DNA of 64,000 nucleotides from Roseivirga pacifica (GCF_900111145.1 NZ_FOIR01000005.1:124001-188000), one strand, 5' to 3'. Positions 51,700 to 60,905 are shown, counted from the stretch's first letter. A program made the numbers and translations. The notes: generated from the sequence alone by a model not told the origin.

Positions 51700-54597
51700 T
51701 TATCGACTAAGAATAACGCGTTTTGTAAGGTTTTGTGCACGGTACGTAAGGCGAACAAGGTAAATACCATTCGGCACCGGCTGATTTAGCACATTTACAC
51801 CATCCCAATAGAACTCGTTTTGGCCTGTAAAGCCTACTGAGCCCGAGTTTAAATAAACCATTCTGCCTGAGCTATCATAAATGCGAAGGAGCGTGAAGTC
51901 CGTTTCTGGCAGGTTAAAACTGATCGTTACAAAATCGCTAAACGGATTTGGGGTAAGGCCAGTAAACTCAAATCCATCAGCCCCTGGAGTATCTTCATCT
52001 GGCTCCACGTTGTCTATTTGCGAAACAAACAGCCCGTTGCCATGTGTAGCAGCCAAAATCTGCCCATCACTTCTTCGGTAGTCCACCATATTCACTACGC
52101 TATTGCCAATTTCGGCAGGAGACTCTTGCTCCCAAACCGTACTCTGCCCATTAAGCGATTCTGTGCTGTACAAACCTGTGCTGGTTGCCGCGTAATAGGC
52201 CAAACTACCATCTATTTTGGGCACCATATTTACCCAACGCACCGAAGGGCCATTGCCAGAACCATCAGGGTTTTCTTCTAAACTGCCAGACACATCGGTA
52301 TAAGTAAGCCCGCCATCGGTAGAGCTGTAAATACTCGGAATACCATAATTGGAAAAGGACACTAATATTTCATCTGCATTTTCAGGGTTTATGGCAATGC
52401 TGCGCACATATGCACCTTCTATAAAATCAGGAGCTGTTATGTCGGTTACGGAATAACCTTCAGTGCTGGCATCATCAATTCTGTACACTCTTCCACCACT
52501 TGTTCCATAGTAAACAATATTGTCTGGCTTGGTTGAGGCAGATACGGCACTTACCACACCCTCAGGAATTTCGGTTCTCTCCAATTTGCTCCAGTTGGTT
52601 GAAGTTGGACTATCAGAGCCCGCACTTACCTGCGAAAGGTTGCGGTTGCGCCAAACCACTTCGCCACCTGCCAAGTACATACGATTCTGGTTGCTCGGGT
52701 CGAGCACAAATGGATTGATGAACAAATACCTTCTGGTTGGGTCTACATTGCTTCCGCCACCTACTGGGTCTACCCTGGCAAAAGAGGTTAGTTGCTCGTC
52801 TTCATTAAACGTAAGCCTGAATATTCTGCTGTTTTGAGACGACATGTAATAGTAAATACCCAAACGGGTGGTTGCCGTAAAGGCGCCATCTCCACCAATT
52901 ACTCGGCTGCCGTTGGGCTGAGCACCAATATTGTCGTTGGTATAGGTTAGAATTGAACCATTATCTTGCGTGCCTCCAAGCACAAAATTATCTGTTGGAA
53001 ATTGACTAACCGTACCCGTGTAGAACTGGGTTGTTTTATAGCCATTGTTTTTCGATTGATAAACTGGCCTATCTACATACACATCATCCGTTCTGAAAAT
53101 CCCTCCATCATTGGCAGAAATCATCACGTTAGGATTGGAAGGCAAAAATGCAATACCATGCTGATCGGGATGATGGTTTTCGTAAAGTGAGCCGCCATTT
53201 TCAATATCTTCTTGGTCGGGATCGTAACCTCCAATCCAGCTTACGTTTTCAGCGGTGGTAAAACCATCAGTAGACTTATAAAGGTTGGTTCCTCCGATAA
53301 CCACCAAGTTGGGGTCAGTTGGGTGAACAGCTACCACTGTATTATAAGAACCTTGCGAATCGAAAGTAGCCAAGTCATTTTCGCCACTCGGCATATTGGC
53401 CGAAAGATTGGTTACTACGCCTGTCGCATTATTGTAGCGGTACAAGTCTGTTTCAATTCTACCGTTACGCTGCAAAACAGAAAGCAGGTAAACAAGGTCC
53501 GGATTGCCAGCAGATGAACCAATCTCTGTTCTTCTTTTAGGGCTCGAACTATTGCTCGGTACAACCTTGTCCCAGTTAATCCCATCAGTTGACTTATAAA
53601 CTCCACCTAACGGAGACAATTCTTGGTTATCATTAGTAATGTCGCTTATTGAGGCATAAAAAGTACCGTCTGAAGTTCTGTGAATATCAGTATAGAAATT
53701 AGACACGATATTGTTCAAGTCTGTATTAGGCGCCAGATCCAGCAAGTCAACACCAAGCACGGTTTCCCAAGTAAGTCCACCGTCTTCAGACCTTACAATT
53801 CCGCCAAATACAGCCGCCATCACTACATCATCAGCACTATTTGGGTCGGTTGTAATGTCCCACACGTACTGAAAAGGGCTTGCAAATTCGGTAGGAGTAG
53901 ATTGGGTAGAAGTTAAAGGCTGCCAAGTAAGGCCACCATCGGTAGATTTAAACAGGCCATCGCCACGAAACGGTGCCCCAGCTTCTCTTGCCGAGTTTCC
54001 TACCAACTCGCCAGTGCCGTAATACCAAACATTCTCCTTACCTGCCCTAACATCTTGCGTAACGGCCGTTACACTTTGAATCTCGTTGGCCTGGGTCATC
54101 TTTTGCCACGAAGCACCAGCATCTGTAGAACGCCACATACCACCGGTTACACCGCCAGCAAGCCAAATGTTCTCATCCAAAACATCTAAAGCAAAAGCCC
54201 TTGTTCTTCCCCCAAAATTATTTGGGCCGATAGAGCGCCACGTAAGTACCTCCTCTTGGGCTTGTTCTCCTTTGGCTGCTAATGCGTACTCCCTTAAATA
54301 CTGCTGTCGCAGGCGGGCTTTGGCAAAAGTAAGCTCGCGGCTACGCATATCTTGAGGTACTACACCAGTTTGTGGGTTAGCCAACATTTGCTGTTCGTAC
54401 TCATAGCGAGATTGTAAATCTTCGCGTTCATCGCCAACTTCAGCTTCACGCTCCTCTCCCATTTCGGCTTTGGCCTCAGGAAAATCAACAACAAGAGCTT
54501 CGTGTTCTTTTTTAGGCAGAAAGATTATGATGGACCAAAACAACACGTAGGCCATAACGCCTGCAATGAGATACTTTTGCGATAGTTTTTTACGCAT
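51700..54597 (-). CDS. Secreted beta-propeller protein with type A T9SS sorting domain
   Basis: 965 residues. N-terminal hydrophobic signal (YLIAGVMAYVLFWSIIIFLP), then repeated BNR/sortilin-type blades with S-T-D-G-G and WxS/TD motifs (GLTWQPLTS, GGLTWETV, SSTDGGLTYTDVS), i.e. a VPS10/glycosyl-hydrolase-like propeller. The last ~80 residues (LTPNPFSDFVTISFNLPE...LRIYDSSGRMVYLNSG...VPNGIYLVRLTYRAQNLTKRVILSR) are a type A T9SS sorting domain. Likely secreted or surface-attached; catalytic activity is not evident. Confidence 0.9.
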   Translation of the reverse strand: MRKKLSQKYLIAGVMAYVLFWSIIIFLPKKEHEALVVDFPEAKAEMGEEREAEVGDEREDLQSRYEYEQQMLANPQTGVVPQDMRSRELTFAKARLRQQYLREYALAAKGEQAQEEVLTWRSIGPNNFGGRTRAFALDVLDENIWLAGGVTGGMWRSTDAGASWQKMTQANEIQSVTAVTQDVRAGKENVWYYGTGELVGNSAREAGAPFRGDGLFKSTDGGLTWQPLTSTQSTPTEFASPFQYVWDITTDPNSADDVVMAAVFGGIVRSEDGGLTWETVLGVDLLDLAPNTDLNNIVSNFYTDIHRTSDGTFYASISDITNDNQELSPLGGVYKSTDGINWDKVVPSNSSSPKRRTEIGSSAGNPDLVYLLSVLQRNGRIETDLYRYNNATGVVTNLSANMPSGENDLATFDSQGSYNTVVAVHPTDPNLVVIGGTNLYKSTDGFTTAENVSWIGGYDPDQEDIENGGSLYENHHPDQHGIAFLPSNPNVMISANDGGIFRTDDVYVDRPVYQSKNNGYKTTQFYTGTVSQFPTDNFVLGGTQDNGSILTYTNDNIGAQPNGSRVIGGDGAFTATTRLGIYYYMSSQNSRIFRLTFNEDEQLTSFARVDPVGGGSNVDPTRRYLFINPFVLDPSNQNRMYLAGGEVVWRNRNLSQVSAGSDSPTSTNWSKLERTEIPEGVVSAVSASTKPDNIVYYGTSGGRVYRIDDASTEGYSVTDITAPDFIEGAYVRSIAINPENADEILVSFSNYGIPSIYSSTDGGLTYTDVSGSLEENPDGSGNGPSVRWVNMVPKIDGSLAYYAATSTGLYSTESLNGQSTVWEQESPAEIGNSVVNMVDYRRSDGQILAATHGNGLFVSQIDNVEPDEDTPGADGFEFTGLTPNPFSDFVTISFNLPETDFTLLRIYDSSGRMVYLNSGSVGFTGQNEFYWDGVNVLNQPVPNGIYLVRLTYRAQNLTKRVILSR

Positions 54598-54635
54598 ACC
54601 CTAAACTAACGTAATAAACGGAAGTGTTCGATTAA

Positions 54636-55199
54636 TTAAACTGACAAATTACCATTGTTTGCCAAAGTTTTGTTCACCATGCGCATAATTGAGTCGTTCC
54701 CATTACATAGCTTGGTTATTTCGGCCAGTGGAATCCAGGCCAAATCTTTAGACTCATGATTTTTATTGAGCGTATTGAGCAAGCTTCCTTTAAAGCAAAA
54801 CCTAACATCATAATGATCGTGAGTAGGAATACCCTTACGCTCAGGAATATTATGAATATCTAAATCGAAAATCTCTGTAGACAAGAGTGTAAAACCGGTT
54901 GCCCCCGATTCTTCTTCCAACTCCTTCTGTGCCACCCTCAAGAGGTTGGCATCGCCATCAGCATGACCTCCTAATTGCAGCCATTTATCGAGCTTAGCAT
55001 GATGCAGGAGCAACGCATGTTCTCTGCGTTCGTCTACCACCCAGGCCGAAGCAGTAAAGTGAGCATGTAACAAAGATCGCTCGAAGCAATTTTCATAGGC
55101 TAACAAGTCGATCATTTTAAGTTTAAAAGCCTGCTCATTTTCATCAGCAGGCTTATAATTTTTAATTAATTCTAAAAGTGCTTTTTTCTCAGAGTCCAT
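54636..55199 (-). CDS. Nudix hydrolase (cytoplasmic, substrate unknown)
   Basis: 187 residues. Nudix-type box GGHADGDANLLRVAQKELEEESG (about 91-113) departs from GX5EX7REUXEE: the first Glu position is Ala and RE is KE. HAHFTASAWVVD and KWLQLGGHADGD fit the NUDIX family related to ADP-ribose or dNTP pyrophosphatases. Overlaps the next gene by 11 bp. Confidence 0.88.
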   Translation of the reverse strand: MDSEKKALLELIKNYKPADENEQAFKLKMIDLLAYENCFERSLLHAHFTASAWVVDERREHALLLHHAKLDKWLQLGGHADGDANLLRVAQKELEEESGATGFTLLSTEIFDLDIHNIPERKGIPTHDHYDVRFCFKGSLLNTLNKNHESKDLAWIPLAEITKLCNGNDSIMRMVNKTLANNGNLSV

Positions 55200-55557
55200 C
55201 CGATATTACTACGTTGGCTTTGTTCAACTTCCCTTCTTCCAATTTACTCACAATTTCACCGCCACCGGCATTGTCTTTATCACCTTTTCTAACTACCACC
55301 CAATACGACATTGGCGTTAGTTTTTTAAAGGTAACCCTTCCTTTTTGGTCGGTTAGCATCGGCTCTTGCACAGGGTTTTCTTCTCTGGCATAGTCTGCTT
55401 CTGTTTTATACAGCGCTACTTCAGCTCCCTTTACAATGTTCCCGAGCTCATCGAGCACGGTAAGTCTCAATTTGGTTGAAAATATTTGCGCTTCGGCTTC
55501 ATTCGGCATAGCCATAGCAGCTCCTGCCAACAAAACAATCATTAATAGTCGTTTCAT
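55189..55557 (-). CDS. Secreted CarboxypepD-regulatory-like small protein
   Basis: 122 residues. Signal peptide MKRLLMIVLLAGAAMA; mature part has LTVLDELGNIVKGAEVALYKTEADYA...QKGRVTFKKLTPMSYWVVVRKG, a transthyretin/CarboxypepD_reg-like beta-sandwich. Probably a periplasmic or surface protein; role unknown. Eight bp after the next gene's stop. Confidence 0.78.
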   Translation of the reverse strand: MKRLLMIVLLAGAAMAMPNEAEAQIFSTKLRLTVLDELGNIVKGAEVALYKTEADYAREENPVQEPMLTDQKGRVTFKKLTPMSYWVVVRKGDKDNAGGGEIVSKLEEGKLNKANVVISDGL

Positions 55558-55564
55558 ATTGAAT

Positions 55565-56149
55565 TTATTTACTCGTCAATTTATCGAATAATTCATCAAA
55601 TGGTTGCGCTTTTGAATACAAACGGTCGGCATAAATATTTGCCATAAAGCGCAGGTAATTTGGCTTTCGGTTCACCTCAATTTTCTCGATAATAATATTA
55701 CCAAATCGTTGGTTAATTAAGCTTGTATCTAAGTCGGCACTTTGTGGTTTTAAGTACCATTTTTCTATGGTCTCCTCGTAGGTATCCTTGTCCATTATAC
55801 GCCTATCGCTCTGAGCCAATTTATAGCCTTGCTCTAGGGTTTTATCTTTTAGGTAGTCGAAAAAATTTTGAAAGGAAATTGGGGTAAAAACCTGATTAAA
55901 GGTAATGGCAAAACCGTTGGAGTACCTGGACTCCAGCAAGTGCACCTCCATTTGACTGGCTATTTGCTTCTTTTTTAAGTGATAGGCCCTGTCAAAATCA
56001 ATGAGCATACTTTCGCTCTCTTCACTTTCAACCCATGTTTGGTACTGGGCTAGTTCTTTCTCAGTTCTGCTTAATTGCTCATGAATAAACGCAGCTTTTG
56101 ACGACTGCTTCCCAAAAATTTTCCCAACTACATTATCAAAAAAACTCAC
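55565..56149 (-). CDS. Hypothetical cytoplasmic protein
   Basis: 194 residues, no signal or TM. A charged, mostly helical protein (KAAFIHEQLSRTEKELAQYQTWVESEESES) with a later mixed alpha/beta part (GFAITFNQVFTPISFQNFFDYLKDKTLEQGYKL; LRFMANIYADRL). No family recognised. It follows recQ with a 20-bp gap and precedes the CarboxypepD_reg-like gene, so the four genes recQ to Nudix may be one operon. Confidence 0.7.
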   Translation of the reverse strand: MSFFDNVVGKIFGKQSSKAAFIHEQLSRTEKELAQYQTWVESEESESMLIDFDRAYHLKKKQIASQMEVHLLESRYSNGFAITFNQVFTPISFQNFFDYLKDKTLEQGYKLAQSDRRIMDKDTYEETIEKWYLKPQSADLDTSLINQRFGNIIIEKIEVNRKPNYLRFMANIYADRLYSKAQPFDELFDKLTSK

Positions 56150-56169
56150 ATTCCACCTTTTAAAATTCC

Positions 56170-58104
56170 TTAATCAATTTGTCTGCCAGAAACTATGTTT
56201 CCAGTATCGTCATAGTGCAATTCACCATGATCTATCAATTCGCTCAGCACCTCCATTAACAAATCTCTTTGTTTAGGTTTTAGCAAGCTCACCACCTTCT
56301 CAGCATCTGCAACAACCCCACTATGCATCAGGTTCAACAACTGCTTTTTATAGTGCTGCTTCAGTTTATCATCGTCTCCGTGTTGCTTTTTGCTAATGCA
56401 AACATCGCAAACCCCACAAGTATCAAACCCTTCTTCTCCAAAATACTGTAACAACTGCCTTGTTCGGCAATTATCCGTGTCGTGCAAATAGGCGATTACA
56501 CGCTCCATTTTATGCAGCTTTAACTTTCTCCTTTCCTTAATCGACTCGCTATCTAGGGTCATTCTATCTGCCGACTGCTTAGGAACCAAAAATGAAAGCT
56601 GTGGTTTGTCTTTTTGCGGTAAATAGTTGAGCACATTTAGCTGAGCCAAATACGCCAAAACATCTCGTGTTGCTTTGGTAGATGTTCCCAACAATGCTGC
56701 CAAGTTACTTTCATTAATCACCACCTCCTGCTGATATAACTCTCCACCATAAAGCCTCAGCAAAGCTTTAACTACAGGATCATACTTGGCATTGGCAATC
56801 TGAAACTCATACATTTTGCCCTGCGACAATGCAAAGCTCAACTTTGGCGGGCTGAAGAACTCTTCTGAAAGGTAAATTAGACCTTGTTCTTGCAGCACTT
56901 TTAGCGCATGAAATATCTCTAACGGGTGCCTATCAAATCGATTGGCGAATTCCGGCACATCTATATCAAAGCTCTGTTCAGGCATGCTGCCATTAGCCAA
57001 CTGAAAATAGTTACCTAACATTTGATACACTTCTTTAATCAAGTCGATTTCTGGCACCGACTGCTCCACACGCTTTCGCAGCGTATCAATGCCTTTCTGG
57101 TTGCAAATAAGCACGGCAAAAGCCTTTTGCTCATCACGACCTGCCCGGCCGGCTTCTTGATAGTAGGCCTCCAAATTTTCTGGCAGATCCATATGAACAA
57201 CCAAACGCACATCGGGCTTGTCAATGCCCATACCAAAGGCGTTGGTTGAAACAATGATGCGCGTACGCCCATGAATCCAATCTTCCTGTTTCTGGCTTCG
57301 CTCTTGATGGGTTAAACCTGCATGGTAAAAGTCGGCCTCCACATGATTGCGGTAAAGAAACGCGGCCAATTCTTTTGCGTGTTTTCTGGTAGAAACGTAC
57401 ACAATGCCCGAACCCTGAATGCGATTGATTATTTCAAGTAGTTTTCTATCCTTGTGTTCTTCGAAACGAACGGCATACGATAGGTTAGGGCGCGAAAAAC
57501 TCTTTGTAAATCGTTGACCATTTTTAAACTTCAGCCTCTCCTGAATATCCTTGCGGACTTTTGGGGTTGCCGTAGCCGTAAGGGCAACAATAGGTGTTTT
57601 TGGCAACAACTCCCTGATATTTGCAATCTCCAAATAAGCCGGACGAAAATCGTAGCCCCACTGTGATATGCAGTGCGCTTCGTCTACTGCTATGAGTGAG
57701 ACCCCACGTTCTGCCTCCACTCGTTTAATGCGCTCCTGAAACAGCTCTGTCTTCAACCTTTCGGGTGAAACGTAAAGAAATTTCATTTCGGAATTCACCG
57801 CATTTTCAAGCGTGTAATCTATTTCTCTTTTGGTAAGACCAGCATGTAAAGCCGCTGCCGAAATTCCCCGCTTTTGCAGCTGGTAAACTTGGTCCTTCAT
57901 AAGCGCGATAAGCGGAGTAACCACAATGCAAAGTCCATCGAGCAAGAGGGCCGGCACCTGAAAACAGATGGATTTACCTCCACCGGTTGGCAGTAGCGCC
58001 AAGGTGTCTTTTCCATCTAGCACCGACTGAATAATGTCTTCCTGTAGCGGCCTGAACTGCGCATAGCCCCAATAGTTTTTTAAGACATCAATCGGTCGAT
58101 TCAT
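56170..58104 (-). CDS. RecQ-family ATP-dependent DNA helicase
   Basis: 644 residues. Helicase motifs: GGGKSICFQVPALLL (motif I), DEAHCISQWG (II), LTATATPKV (III), FGMGIDKPDVRLVVH, QEAGRAGRDEQ (VI). After the core comes a ~190-residue region, then a Cys cluster (CRTRQLLQYFGEEGF...CGVCDVC, about 563-586). In classical RecQ the zinc module directly follows the core and precedes winged helix and HRDC; here it is near the C-terminus and HRDC is absent, which marks a Bacteroidota-type RecQ variant. DNA repair/recombination role. Confidence 0.93.
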   Translation of the reverse strand: MNRPIDVLKNYWGYAQFRPLQEDIIQSVLDGKDTLALLPTGGGKSICFQVPALLLDGLCIVVTPLIALMKDQVYQLQKRGISAAALHAGLTKREIDYTLENAVNSEMKFLYVSPERLKTELFQERIKRVEAERGVSLIAVDEAHCISQWGYDFRPAYLEIANIRELLPKTPIVALTATATPKVRKDIQERLKFKNGQRFTKSFSRPNLSYAVRFEEHKDRKLLEIINRIQGSGIVYVSTRKHAKELAAFLYRNHVEADFYHAGLTHQERSQKQEDWIHGRTRIIVSTNAFGMGIDKPDVRLVVHMDLPENLEAYYQEAGRAGRDEQKAFAVLICNQKGIDTLRKRVEQSVPEIDLIKEVYQMLGNYFQLANGSMPEQSFDIDVPEFANRFDRHPLEIFHALKVLQEQGLIYLSEEFFSPPKLSFALSQGKMYEFQIANAKYDPVVKALLRLYGGELYQQEVVINESNLAALLGTSTKATRDVLAYLAQLNVLNYLPQKDKPQLSFLVPKQSADRMTLDSESIKERRKLKLHKMERVIAYLHDTDNCRTRQLLQYFGEEGFDTCGVCDVCISKKQHGDDDKLKQHYKKQLLNLMHSGVVADAEKVVSLLKPKQRDLLMEVLSELIDHGELHYDDTGNIVSGRQID

Positions 58105-58158
58105 GGATTGAAATTACGAAATGAATGGAAAGAAGATGCAATAAAGGTTTAAGTTAAT

Positions 58159-59079
58159 CTAGGCTACTATCAGAGCTTTTTTATCCGACACAGTAATTGT
58201 AACGTTACTGCCAGAGTTAAAAGTCAAGAAATCTGATTCAATGCCGTCACTGAAAATCACACCGTTAGAAGACATTTTTGAGCTTAACTGCAACCCCTCT
58301 CCTTTTCGTATCACACCACAACCGATATTAATACCAGACGACTTGCTCGCAAATGGTTCTCTAACAACAAAAATTAATTGATCAGCATCCCAACTCAAAT
58401 GTGTACCTAGGTCATGAGAATAACCCCTAAGTAAATTTAGGTTATTTGCCATATTAAATACGGAACTTAACCAACCAGTCGATCCGGCACCTGTGGAAAC
58501 GATAACACCACTAGAGGACTGCTCTTCTGATTTTCCCATATGTGATATTTCGTATTTTGAAGACACATGTGAAGATGCCCCAATAAAAAGGTCATTAAAT
58601 GCGAGCAATGACTGACCATCATCCAGTTTGGCTTCTGCCATAGTTACCTGCTTAACAGCATAGTCGTTTTTCATCACTCGGCCCAAAGTCTTTTCTAAAT
58701 CATCAGGAACAAATGGAAGAAGCACACCATCATATTGTTCGGCATCGGGATTTACTGCCACAATTGGCAATCCGTCAACATATTTCGCAGTATTTGCTAC
58801 TAAACCATCTTGCCCGAGAACAAGGGGTAAGTCCTGCTTTGAGAAGATATAGGTTGGGAGAAATGACCTATCAAGCTCCTTTACTTTTAGCAATGATTTC
58901 AAAGAGGCTTTTACTATTTCAAGTGACTCATAAAACTTATTATGTTCTTGTTCATAAAACGAGAAGTCACCTCCAGCTCTCTCTAGATAAAACTTGGCCT
59001 GAGCTTTTGAGTTAAAACGCTCAACTAACTGCTCAAGCCTTGTCTTATCTCTAATAATTATACCTCTCTCAAACTCCAT
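58159..59079 (-). CDS. NAD(H) kinase-like protein, divergent
   Basis: 306 residues with the ATP-NAD kinase fold pattern: PLVLGQDGLVANTAKYVDGLPIVAVNPD, then AFNDLFIGAS, then SSGVIVSTGAGSTGWLSS. The canonical GGDG motif is GQDG, NE is ND and TPTGSTAY is TGAGSTGW, so activity or substrate may differ from housekeeping NadK. Its N-terminal ~85 residues are charged and helical. Four bp after an SPFH gene and in the TGCGT-N7-ACGCA regulon of an adjacent NrtR-type Nudix regulator, suggesting a nucleotide-linked role. Function inferred. Confidence 0.8.
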   Translation of the reverse strand: MEFERGIIIRDKTRLEQLVERFNSKAQAKFYLERAGGDFSFYEQEHNKFYESLEIVKASLKSLLKVKELDRSFLPTYIFSKQDLPLVLGQDGLVANTAKYVDGLPIVAVNPDAEQYDGVLLPFVPDDLEKTLGRVMKNDYAVKQVTMAEAKLDDGQSLLAFNDLFIGASSHVSSKYEISHMGKSEEQSSSGVIVSTGAGSTGWLSSVFNMANNLNLLRGYSHDLGTHLSWDADQLIFVVREPFASKSSGINIGCGVIRKGEGLQLSSKMSSNGVIFSDGIESDFLTFNSGSNVTITVSDKKALIVA

Positions 59080-59082
59080 TAC

Positions 59083-60099
59083 TTAGCTATTTTTGGTTCC
59101 TATAATCGAGTTTAGTAATTCTGGAGAAATATTAATTGAGCCTATCTTATCAGCATTTTCAGCCAACTCCCTAAACGCAAGGGCTATATTGTCCTTAGCA
59201 TTTACTCCGCGAGAGTTAATCGCCATAAGCGTTTTCCAGTCAAGTTCTTTATATGGTTTTAAAGAAGCCGTTAACATGTACTCTTTTGCATCAGCTTCTT
59301 TCTTTTGATTTTCGACTTTTAAGGCAATCAATTTTTGTTTCTTCTCCTCTAAGGAAATACTGGCTTTCACCTCCATTTCCTTTAATTCTTGTTCGTTGTT
59401 TTGCTTAACAACTTCTGTTTCCATTTGCTTCTCAGCAATTTGTTTCTGCTTTTGCTCGACCGCTATTTCAGTATTTAATTCACTCTCTTTAATCACGCGC
59501 TCTTGCTCCACTGCAAAGTTTCTTCGTTCATATATCGCTTGGTCAGCTTCCTTTTGCAAAGACTCCCTAGTCTGCGCTTCTAAAGCTCTGCTCATTTCTG
59601 GGTTTGGAGTCACACCTAAAACATTGACACTAGTGATTTCAATTCCGAGCATCAATACTGCCTTAGACTTTTGAACATTTTGAAAAATGTATTCTTCAAC
59701 CTCCTTCAGATTCCGTAGAGATTCTCTTAGGTTCATTTTTTGAATTATCGATGAACTGGCAGTTTGCACTTCATTAGAAATTCTTTGCTGAATTTTTTCG
59801 TGATCATCTTTTAAATACCTCCCTTTAGAATCCACTGTAAAGTCTAAACAATCAGCTAACTTTTGAGGCTCAACTACTTTAAAAGTTACTTGCCCTTGAA
59901 CGGTTACTTCTTGATAGTCCTTAGTTGACTCTTTAAAGACAAACTGTAAATCCTTACTCCCAATTGGAATTGAAACAATAGAACTAACTGGGTTGTAGTA
60001 GAAAAAGGACAACCCCCTACCTTCCTTCTTTACTTTTCCTTTTTTAAAAAGAATAACATGATTCATTGAATCGAACTTGATGTAATTATATCCGAGCAT
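59083..60099 (-). CDS. Soluble SPFH/Band 7 domain protein
   Basis: 338 residues. An SPFH-type region (about 10-180; VSIPIGSKDLQFVFKESTKDYQEVTVQGQVTFKVVEP) is followed by a long charged coiled coil (about 188-275; EADQAIYERRNFAVEQERVIKESELN...). Unlike typical flotillins and stomatins there is no N-terminal TM or signal. The pairing with NAD-kinase-like gene and Nudix regulator is unusual. Likely forms oligomeric assemblies in the cytoplasm or at the membrane surface; role unknown. Confidence 0.85.
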   Translation of the reverse strand: MLGYNYIKFDSMNHVILFKKGKVKKEGRGLSFFYYNPVSSIVSIPIGSKDLQFVFKESTKDYQEVTVQGQVTFKVVEPQKLADCLDFTVDSKGRYLKDDHEKIQQRISNEVQTASSSIIQKMNLRESLRNLKEVEEYIFQNVQKSKAVLMLGIEITSVNVLGVTPNPEMSRALEAQTRESLQKEADQAIYERRNFAVEQERVIKESELNTEIAVEQKQKQIAEKQMETEVVKQNNEQELKEMEVKASISLEEKKQKLIALKVENQKKEADAKEYMLTASLKPYKELDWKTLMAINSRGVNAKDNIALAFRELAENADKIGSINISPELLNSIIGTKNS

Positions 60100-60114
60100 G
60101 ATAGAAATATTTAA

Positions 60115-60139
60115 TTTGCGTAATAATTACACAAATATA
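60115..60139 (-). promoter_or_regulatory. SPFH promoter: -7 box overlapped by TGCGT-N7-ACRCA operator
   Basis: TATATTTG on the minus strand (60132-60139) matches TAnnTTTG. It overlaps a 21-bp near-palindrome (60115-60135) whose core is TGCGT-N7-ACACA, one mismatch from TGCGT-N7-ACGCA. This position would let a repressor block the promoter. The same core lies at 60169-60185 and 60872-60888. Confidence 0.75.
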
Positions 60140-60164
60140 ATTTCGAATACCGGTAATCAAAATA

Positions 60165-60189
60165 ATTTTGCGTTTTTTTTACGCAAAAT
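60165..60189. promoter_or_regulatory. Second TGCGT-N7-ACGCA operator, between SPFH promoter and Nudix gene end
   Basis: ATTTTGCGT (60165-60173) and ACGCAAAAT (60181-60189) form a perfect 9-bp inverted repeat around a 7-T spacer, core TGCGT-N7-ACGCA. It starts at the Nudix stop codon (TGA, 60189-60191) and is 52 bp from operator 1 centre. Paired operators could support looping. Confidence 0.75.
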
Positions 60190-60869
60190 CAAATTTCAAA
60201 TACAAACCCCTCCTTTTTTAGTGAAAAATACCGTTCTGAATTAAACCTAAATAAGTTTGCAGGCCTCCCTCTACCTGTTGATGATTTTTTATCAAGTTCG
60301 TCAAGTAATCCAAAACTCAACATCTTCTTTCTAAAGTTCCTTCTATCGATTGGCCTCCCCAATAATGTGACATAGAGGTTTTCTAAATCCGAAAAAGGAA
60401 ACTCTTTATCAAGTAATTCAAATCCTATTGGCTCATATGTAACTTTGCCTTTTAACCTATTGATTGCAACCTCAATAATTCTCTTATGATCAAAAGCAAG
60501 TTCAGGGAGCTCATCAATATCGAACCATTCTGCCTCTTCTGCATCGGTAGATGCGTTAAGATCAAAATCTTGAGGCTTAATCAATCCGTAATAAGCTACA
60601 GAAACAACTCTTTCTCGCGGATCTCTGTCTGATTCACCAAAAGTATAGAGTTGCTCTAAGTAACTTATGGACACCCCTGTTTCTTCTTTCAACTCACGCT
60701 GAACCGCTTCTTCCAAACTCTCAGATGTCTTAACAAAACCACCAGGAATAGCCCACTCTCCTTTATATGGAGCAATCCGCCTTTTAACCAGTAGTACTGA
60801 AATTTTGGAATCAGATTCATATCCAAAAACCACCGCATCCACAGTCAGTTTGATACTTTGCTTAATCAT
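60189..60869 (-). CDS. NrtR-type transcriptional regulator (Nudix + winged helix)
   Basis: 226 residues: a Nudix domain (about 1-150) with an intact Nudix box (G-X5-E-X7-RE-L-K-EE-T-G-V in VKTSESLEEAVQRELKEETGV) and a C-terminal winged helix (about 160-226; ENLYVTLLGRPIDRRNFRKKML...STGRGRPANLFRF). This is the NrtR family layout, repressors of NAD-related genes that sense ADP-ribose or similar. A conserved Nudix box means it may still hydrolyse ADP-ribose. Operators lie at its own start and before SPFH, so it is likely autoregulatory. Confidence 0.9.
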   Translation of the reverse strand: MIKQSIKLTVDAVVFGYESDSKISVLLVKRRIAPYKGEWAIPGGFVKTSESLEEAVQRELKEETGVSISYLEQLYTFGESDRDPRERVVSVAYYGLIKPQDFDLNASTDAEEAEWFDIDELPELAFDHKRIIEVAINRLKGKVTYEPIGFELLDKEFPFSDLENLYVTLLGRPIDRRNFRKKMLSFGLLDELDKKSSTGRGRPANLFRFNSERYFSLKKEGFVFEI

Positions 60870-60871
60870 AT

Positions 60872-60888
60872 TGCGTTATTTCTACGCA
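60872..60888 (-). promoter_or_regulatory. Third TGCGT-N7-ACGCA operator, at Nudix regulator start
   Basis: Plus-strand TGCGTTATTTCTACGCA, 3 bp upstream of the Nudix ATG at 60869. A perfect TGCGT-N7-ACGCA. It would cover the regulator's own transcription start and ribosome-binding region. Confidence 0.75.
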
Positions 60889-60905
60889 TAAAACTAACTA
60901 ACCAT

